A DNA stretch of 64,000 nucleotides from Protula sp. h YS-2021 (lineage: Eukaryota; Annelida; Polychaeta; Sabellida; Serpulidae): positions 40,335,502-40,399,501 of the forward strand of contig OX457031.1 of assembly GCA_949752745.1 (NCBI GenBank). The letters run 5' to 3'. The position numbers were made by a program, and so were the translations under genes. Under the pieces are notes generated by a model. That model was not told the origin of the DNA. It did not search any database and saw nothing but the letters and a program-made list of their open reading frames with translations. This document shows, piece after piece, positions 56,936-64,000 of this stretch. How positions within the stretch are numbered: the first letter of the stretch is position 1; the number at the start of each line of letters is the position of its first letter.

Positions 56936-59900
56936 TTCAAGTGGGCGATAATAGGGAACATTGGGCGATAAAGCAAGAAAGTTGTAATTTTCGCTTTAAA
57001 AGTGCAGGGATTAATTCTATGTCCCGAAAATATGATAAATATGATATTTTTTGGATGGGCGATAATAGGGAATATTGGTCGATACTGCAAGAAAGTTGTA
57101 ATTTTCGCTTTAAATGTGCAGGAAACAATTCTAGGACCCGAAAATATGATAAATATAATATTTTTCGGGTGGGCGATAATAGGGAACATTTTGCGATAAT
57201 GCAAGAAAGTTGTAATTTTCGCTTTAAAAGTGCAGGGATCAATTCTATGACCCGAAAATATGATAAATGTGATATTTTTCGGGTGGGCGATAATAGGGAG
57301 CATTGGGCGATAATGTAAGAAAATTGTAATTTTTGCTTTAAAAGTGCAGGGATCAATTCTATGACCCGAAAATATGATAAATGTGATATTTTTCGGGTGG
57401 GCGATAATAGGGAGCATTGGGCGATAATGTAAGAAAATTGTAATTTTTGCTTTAAAAGTGCAGGAATCAATTCTATGACCCGAAAATATGATAAATGTGA
57501 TATTTTTCGTGTGGGCGATAATAGGGAACCTTGGGCGATAATGCAAGAAAGTTGTAATTTTCGCTTTAAAAGTGCAGGAATCAATTCTGTGACCCGAAAA
57601 TATGATCAATGTGATATTTTACGGGTGGGCGATAACAGGGAATATTGGGCGATAAAGCAAGAAAGTTGTAATTTTCGCTTTAAAAGTGCAGGAAACAATT
57701 CTAGGACCCGAAAATATGATACATATAATATTTTTCGTGTGGGCGATAATAGGGAACATTGGGCGATAATGTACGAAAGTTGTAATTTTCGCTTTAAAAG
57801 AGCAGGAATCAATTCTATGACCCGAAAATATGATAAATGTGATATTTTTTCGTGTGGGCGATAATAGGGAACATTGGGCGATAATGCAAAAAAGTTGTAA
57901 TTTTCGCTTTAAAAGTGCAGGAATCAATTCTGTGACCCGAAAATATGATCAATGTGATATTTTACGGGTGGGCGATAACAGGGAATATTGGGCGATAAAG
58001 CAAGAAAGTTGTAATTTTCGCTTTAAAAGTGCAGGAAACAATTCTAGGACCCGAAAATATGATAATTATAATATTTTTCGTGTGGGCGATAATAGGGAAT
58101 ATTGGGCGATAATGTAAAGAAGTTGTAATTTTCGCTTTAAAAGAGCAGGAATCAATTCTATATCCCGAAAATATGATAAATATGATAGTTTTCGGATGGG
58201 CGATAATAGGGAATATTCGGCGATAATGCAAGAAAGTTGTAATTTTCGCTTTAAATGTGCAGGGATCAATTCTATGTCCCGAAAATATGATGAATATGAT
58301 ATTTTTTGGATGGGCGATAATAGGGAACATTGGGCGATAATGCAAGAAAGTTGTAATTTTCGCTTTAAAAGTGCAGGAATCAATTCTATGACCCGAAAAT
58401 ATGATAAATGTGATATTTTTCGTGTGGGCGATAATAGGGAATATTGGGCGATAATGCAAGAAAGTTGTAATTTTCGCTTTAAAAGTGCAGGAATCAATTC
58501 TGTGACCCGAAAATATGATCAATGTGATATTTTACGGGTGGGCGATGACAGGGAATATTGGGCGATAAAGCAAGAAAGTTGTAATTTACGCTTTAAAAGA
58601 GCAGGAATCAATTCTATGACCCGAAAATATGATAAATGTGATATTTTTCGGATGGGCGATAATAGGGAATATTGGGCGATAATACAAGAAAGTTGTTATT
58701 TTCGCTTTAAAAGTGCAGGAATCAATTCTATGACCCGAAAATATGATAAATGTGATATTTTTCGTGTGGGTGATAATAGGGAACATTGGGCGATAATGCA
58801 AAAAAGTTGTAATTTTCGCTTTAAAAGTGCAGGAATCAATTCTATGACCCGAAAATATGATCAATGTGATATTTTACGGGTGGGCGATAACAGGGAATAT
58901 GGGGCGATAAAGCAAGAAAGTTGTAATTTTCGCTTTAAAAGTGCAGGAAACAATTCTAGGACCCGAAAATATGATAAATATAATATTTTTCGTGTGGGCG
59001 ATAATAGGGAATATTGGGCGATAATGTAAGAAAGTTGTAATTTTCGCTTTAAAAGAGCAGGAATCAATTCTATATCCCGAAAATATGATAAATATGATAG
59101 TTTTCGGATGGGCGATAATAGGGAATATTCGGCGATAATGCAAGAAAGTTGTAATTTTCGCTTTAAATGTGCAGGGATCAATTCTATGTCCCGAAAATAT
59201 GATGAATATGATATTTTTTGGATGGGCGATAATAGGGAACATTGGGCGATAATGCAAGAAAGTTGTAATTTTCGCTTTAAAAGTGCAGGAATCAATTCTA
59301 TGACCCGAAAATATGATAAATGTGATATTTTTCGTGTGGGCGATAATAGGGAATATTGGGCGATAATGCAAGAAAGTTGTAATTTTCGCTTTAAAAGTGC
59401 AGGAATCAATTCTGTGACCCGAAAATATGATCAATGTGATATTTTACGGGTGGGCGATGACAGGGAATATTGGGCGATAAAGCAAGAAAGTTGTAATTTA
59501 CGCTTTAAAAGAGCAGGAATCAATTCTATGACCCGAAAATATGATAAATGTGATATTTTTCGGATGGGCGATAATAGGGAATATTGGGCGATAATACAAG
59601 AAAGTTGTAATTTTCGCTTTAAAAGTGCAGGAATCAATTCTATGACCCGAAAATATGATAAATGTGATATTTTTCGTGTGGGCGATAATAGGGAACATTG
59701 GGCGATAATGCAAAAAAGTTGTAATTTTCGCTTTAAAAGTGCAGGAATCAATTCTATGACCCGAAAATATGATCAATGTGATATTTTACGGGTGGGCGAT
59801 AACAGGGAATATTGGGCGATAAAGCAAGAAAGTTGTAATTTTCGCTTTAAAAGTGCAGGAAACAATTCTAGGACCCGAAAATATGATAAATATAATATTT

Positions 59901-60862
59901 TTCGTGTGGGCGATAATAGGGAATATTGGGCGATAATGTAAGAAAGTTGTAATTTTCGCTTTAAAAGAGCAGGAATCAATTCTATATCCCGAAAATATGA
60001 TAAATATGATAGTTTTCGGATGGGCGATAATAGGGAATATTCGGCGATAATGCAAGAAAGTTGTAATTTTCGCTTTAAATGTGCAGGGATCAATTCTATG
60101 TCCCGAAAATATGATGAATATGATATTTTTTTGGATGGGCGATAATAGGGAACATTGGGCGATAATGCAAGAAAGTTGTAATTTTCGCTTTAAAAGTGCA
60201 GGAATCAATTCTATGACCCGAAAATATGATAAATGTGATATTTTTCGTGTGGGCGATAATAGGGAATATTGGGCGATAATGCAAGAAAGTTGTAATTTTC
60301 GCTTTAAAAGTGCAGGAATCAATTCTGTGACCCGAAAATATGATCAATGTGATATTTTACGGGTGGGCGATGACAGGGAATATTGGGCGATAAAGCAAGA
60401 AAGTTGTAATTTACGCTTTAAAAGAGCAGGAATCAATTCTATGACCCGAAATTATGATAAATGTGAAAGTTTTTCGGATGGGCGATAATAGGGAATATTG
60501 GGCGATAATACAAGAAAGTTGTAATTTTCGCTTTAAAAGTGCTGGAATCAATTCTATGACCCGAAAATATGATAAATGTTATATTTTTCGGGTGGGCGAT
60601 AATAGGGAACATTGGGCGATAGTGCAAGAAATTGTAATTTTCGCTTTAAAAGTGCAGGAATCAATTCTATGACCCGAAAATATGATAAATGTGATATTTT
60701 TCGGGTGGGCGATAATAGGGAATATTGGGCGATAATGCAAGAAAGTTGTAATTTTCGCTTTAAAAGTGCAGGAAACAATTCTAGGACCCGAAAATATGAT
60801 AAATATAATATTTTTCGGGTGGGCGATAATAGGGAACATTGGGCGATAATGTACGAAAGTTG
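56936..60862 (+). repeat. 114-bp satellite array, about 34 units, with a 912-bp higher-order repeat
   Basis: GTGGGCGATAATAGGGAA recurs every 114 bp from 56941 to 60819. The unit also contains a second GGGCGATAA, TTGTAATTTTCGCTTTAAAA and CCCGAAAATATGAT. From 58196 the array repeats in blocks of eight units (912 bp): 58196-59107, 59108-60019 and 60020-60862. The first two blocks differ by only a few bases; the last three units of the same pattern are already seen at about 57840-58195. Because 114 is divisible by three, frames of up to 277 codons are open on both strands; this is a satellite rather than a gene. Confidence 0.93.
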
Positions 60863-60866
60863 TGAC

Positions 60867-61115
60867 CCGCGCATCAAGTCAACCTAAGGAAACTTGTGCA
60901 CTTGTCCAAAATAAGTACGAAAGTAAAATAAACATGCGCATTGGTCTGGAATAAGAACCGCGCATTTATCTTTATTAAGTTAAATAAACATGTGCACTGT
61001 TCCAAAATGAGAGCCGCGCATCTACGCAAAATTAAATAAACATGCGCACTTGTCTGAATAAGAACCGCGCATCAAGGCAAGTTACATAAATATGCGCACT
61101 GGTCCGAAATGCGAG
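60867..61115 (+). repeat. Short tandem repeat of about 50-90 bp, four units
   Basis: CCGCGCATC marks unit starts near 60868, 60958, 61014 and 61067. Units share ATAAACATGCGCACTTGTC and AATAAG. It directly adjoins the 114-bp array and shares its ACCCGCG junction. Confidence 0.7.
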
Positions 61116-62645
61116 CGTTGTTTGAAGGTATCTATGGCAAACTATCCATTCTACCAGATATACAAAAAATCTGTTCCCCATTTTTCTGGGAAAGAAATCT
61201 TTGTATGCATTTATCGGTCTATGTTCTGGTCCAGTGCTAAATTAATTATTGAGCTAGCTCTTTGCCGTCTCATCTTTTGAAGCTTGATATTTCAGGGAAA
61301 TTCCTTCGCTCATGCACGCTGGAATGGGTCTTATTGCTTTTCGTAAGCTGGGACTTTGTCCTTGGACAAACTTGTTATATATTTGGAAATATTTGAATTG
61401 ATGTTTCAAAAAGCATGGAAGATATTATAAGGTAAACATTACTGTCGTATAGAATACATTTATGCCTAATTCTTCATCTGTCAATAATTATTCAGTATGC
61501 ATTTTACAGATAATGCAATACTCCAGTATTTACAGTTTTGGTCTGTTGACTTCAGTCACATAACATTTAGAACCCGAAACGCAAACAAACATTTGGCAGT
61601 TGAGTGCGAAGTTAACTCCTCTGCGTTTTAACGAGGAAATAGAAGATATGAAGCCCATTAAAAATTATGCCTTCTTTGCAAAAGGATTATTATCCAGTCA
61701 ATGTTGTTTACTTTTGCCCGGTATCGCTTAACAGGCATACCGTCAGGAATCGTAGCATTCACTTTCAAGAAAATTTGCCAGTATTTTCGTCAAAATTAGC
61801 AAATATATCAATTGTATAAAATGAACAATATGCAGCAATTATCCTCAATATATATGAAGTATTTTTAATTTTCATTTTGGATGTCACTTCTTTTGTACTT
61901 ATAAATAACCAATTCATTTTCTTTGCATAATTCTTCACTCAGAATCTACCAGATGTTCAACAAAACTCTTAAGTTTCAGACTAATACGCATTTTAAAAGC
62001 TTCTTTGCAAAAACATTTGCTTTTTCAGTTTATTGTTAAGGATAAAAAGAAATTGAAAAATTATTCAGAGATGTGAAAATTTGCAGCAGTTAAGAATATT
62101 TGCACTCACTAATTAAGAATTAATTTTTCGAGAACTTTAAAATAAATTGTCGGTGCTCAAAAATACCAAAAGAATGAATGCATTCACACTTTACATTGCT
62201 ATAAATAAATGAAAATACAGTTCTTTTCGGGGGGGGGGGGGTGGTTTACTGTTTTTTTTTTTTATTATTGTTTTTTTTTTTGTTTTTTGAGCAATTTAAA
62301 CTCCGAATTTTACTTGTGTTTTTTTTTAGTTTTTCATATCACAACAGAATGTCGACAATTTACAAAAAATTACGATAAGCATTCAAGCGAATCGAGGTGA
62401 CCTCTTTTTGCTGTGCCTTAAACCTTTAGGCACATATGCTTTCGGGACCCGTCAGTTTTTCAGTATAAAAAATCTCACAGGCCAACTTTAAAATCTTATG
62501 TCATGGCTTCGGTTTTATCGAGCATATTTAGAAATTTTGTGTGTGTCAACTAAAATTCTACAGCCGATGATATTTTTTATGCTGTTAATGTCGACACTTC
62601 TTGTATGATTTAAATCGACGTGGTAAAATCGTGGTATTTCATTTT
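61116..62645. other. AT-rich DNA without recognisable genes
   Basis: G-run near 62229-62240 and T-runs after it. No coding region or named repeat. Confidence 0.4.
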
Positions 62646-62706
62646 TTTAGCCCCCAACCGGGGGCTTTGGCCGGTTTGGGTGTTGTCCGTCCGTCTGTCT
62701 GTCACT
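62646..62706 (+). mobile_element. Hairpin end with GTCCGTCTGTCT repeats
   Basis: TTTAGCCCCCAACCGGGGGCT stem (AGCCCCC / GGGGGCT) followed by TGTTGTCCGTCCGTCTGTCT. Same design as 39209, 54967 and 55741. The other end is not found. Confidence 0.55.
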
Positions 62707-62915
62707 TTTTGATGTATTGTTTTGTTGACACTATATCTCTATCCAGTCCATGTCCTGTTGGGGACTTTGCCGATGGCTTGTTTTTTTTTTTTTAAATCGT
62801 TTGTAATTAGGCATTTGTGTGCAGGGAAGGAATTCGGCGATTATTTGCAGCCATTTTCGTTTAAACAAAGCATTTCATGTCTTACGCTTATCAGTGCACC
62901 TGAGCTCCACCGAGA

Positions 62916-62935
62916 GGGGGGGGGGGGGGGGGGGG
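62916..62935. repeat. 20-base G run
   Basis: Longest homopolymer G tract in the window. Confidence 0.9.
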
Positions 62936-63074
62936 TCAGCAGTGGGCAGCAGGTTCCTAAAACGCTAGTGCCGGTAGCTGCAACTACTGCGGGGTTGGTC
63001 AAGTATATCTCTACCCCGTGTGTTTTATCAAGTATCAAGTTCTACGGCAAACGCTTGGTTACGGCAAATTTTTA

Positions 63075-63598
63075 ACTAGAACCTCACTTCTCTAGCGAAA
63101 TGTTAAACACTTGGCAAAAATTAAAACGCACAAATACTTCCTTCAGTGGGTTATTTCTTGAATAATATATTGCAAACAACACAGCTTGAATACGTCTTAC
63201 AAGCCGAGCAGTGTTTGGTTTCTGTTGACTTAAGGTTTTATTGACTGATCGAGCATACGCCGCGTTATCTATTTACGCAGTGAGAGCTCGCACAAAGCTC
63301 ACTGAGCAACTGTGTGATGTGGGTTAAATGCTACGCATTTACTTGCAAAAAATACACTCTTTTCACATGGCGTTTTAACAAAGAAAACGAAATCAAAGAC
63401 GAAAATAAAAACTGACATGCACATGTTCAGATCAAACTCTTCATAAGTCCCAAGTTTCATGGTCGTAGGGCCCGTAGTGTCAGAGGAGAAGAAGACACAA
63501 AAAATCGGAAAAAGTGTCAAGAAGAAAAAAAAAGGACGAATTTTGCTCGCACAAATTCATATAACCCTTGCAAGCCAAAGGCTTGTCAAGTGTTAACT
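63075..63598 (+). mobile_element. Hairpin-ended (Helentron-like) element, short form, copy 2
   Basis: 5' AACTAGAACC with the TCTCTAGCGAAATG stem region and AACACTTGGCAA; 3' CTTGCAAGCCAAAGGCTTG then TCAAGTGTTAA. It aligns throughout with 28978-29505, with scattered substitutions and a small deletion near 63312-63325. Flanked by TTTTTA on the left and CTAGCATC on the right. Confidence 0.75.
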
Positions 63599-63739
63599 AG
63601 CATCGGAGTTAAGTTAGTTGCTGCGATAGCAAACCGTGCAGGACTCGATAAGCAATTCACCACATTGAAGCTGGCATATGGATCGCTGCGGGCAAGTCTC
63701 GGAGTTGAAAACTTGCGCATTTATCTGAACAATAGAAAT

Positions 63740-63857
63740 GGTGGACAGTTATCTGTACAATTGAATTTGATGAAGAACAGGACATTTGCCTGTGGAATAA
63801 TTGCCGGTGGACATTTGCTGGTCTAGGACATTTGCCGGTAGGACTTTTGCCGGTATT
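63740..63857. mobile_element. Element H: left end of a subrepeat-TIR element, partner outside the window
   Basis: Repeats of GGACATTTGCCGGT with variants (GTGGACATTTGCTGGT, TAGGACTTTTGCCGGT) at 63778-63856, preceded by a weaker GTGGACAGTTATCTGT. The design is that of elements C, E and F. Whether an inverted partner exists cannot be seen here. Confidence 0.5.
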
Positions 63858-64000
63858 TTGAAAATTTTAAGGTGTCTTTTTTAAGGTGAATACTTTTTTA
63901 TAAAGCCACAATTTGATATTTCACCAGTTATTCTTCAATGATATGATCAATAAATTACGTTTTTGGCATTTAATGTTATTGAAGTCTGTTTTATGCTGTC

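Noticed and set aside
56926..60887. Long open frames on both strands taken as genes
   Set aside because: They follow the 114-bp satellite, occur in several frames and directions, and have no start context or domain.

Overview
The window is animal nuclear DNA: AT-rich, with long gene-poor stretches, GT-AG style intron borders, AATAAA signals and a very heavy load of transposons and satellites. The best fit is a mollusc, most likely a bivalve. The reasons are the single-exon Golgi-type enzymes (a DUF1647-like protein and a carbohydrate sulfotransferase), a DIRS/Ngaro retroelement, MULE and Tc1 remnants, and many hairpin-ended elements with tandem-repeat cores that resemble the non-autonomous Helentron or 'pearl' elements of bivalves. 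The species cannot be fixed from the sequence alone.

Host genes are few. 1-182 may be the last coding exon of a gene entering from the left. 12802-14082 (+) encodes a type II membrane protein of the DUF1647 glycosyltransferase-like group. 26582-27175 (+) looks like the last exon of a small single-pass membrane protein. 37191-38306 (+) encodes an intact HNK-1-type carbohydrate sulfotransferase. 53638-53734 (+), perhaps joined to 54836-54873, looks like the signal-peptide exon of a small secreted protein.

Mobile DNA dominates. 4.3-7.3 kb is a Helentron-like element with a second one inserted in it; the inner one carries ten 139-bp repeats arranged as a four-unit higher-order repeat. 7.4-12.2 kb is an almost complete tyrosine-recombinase retrotransposon (gag, RT-RNase H and recombinase, all minus strand). 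14.4-16.3 kb holds a MITE inside a TA microsatellite and a dead Tc1-like transposase. 17.6-19.8, 29.0-29.5, 35.0-36.6 and 63.1-63.6 kb hold further hairpin-ended elements. 28.3-33.7 kb is a nest of at least four inverted-repeat elements, the innermost being a MULE with a FLYWCH zinc finger and a broken transposase. Related elements with the same end design lie at 33.8-34.4, 46.7-47.3, 49.6-50.2 and 63.8 kb. Fragments of three non-LTR retrotransposons lie at 41.4-43.0 and 51.8-52.7 kb, and a probable hAT element at 48.4-49.6 kb.

54.97-61.1 kb is a chain of four different tandem-repeat arrays. The largest has about 34 copies of a 114-bp unit organised in a 912-bp, eight-unit higher-order repeat. 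The two most notable things here are the group of elements whose terminal inverted repeats are themselves made of short tandem repeats, seen with many different repeat sequences but similar extreme ends, and the higher-order satellites that sit inside or beside hairpin-ended transposons.
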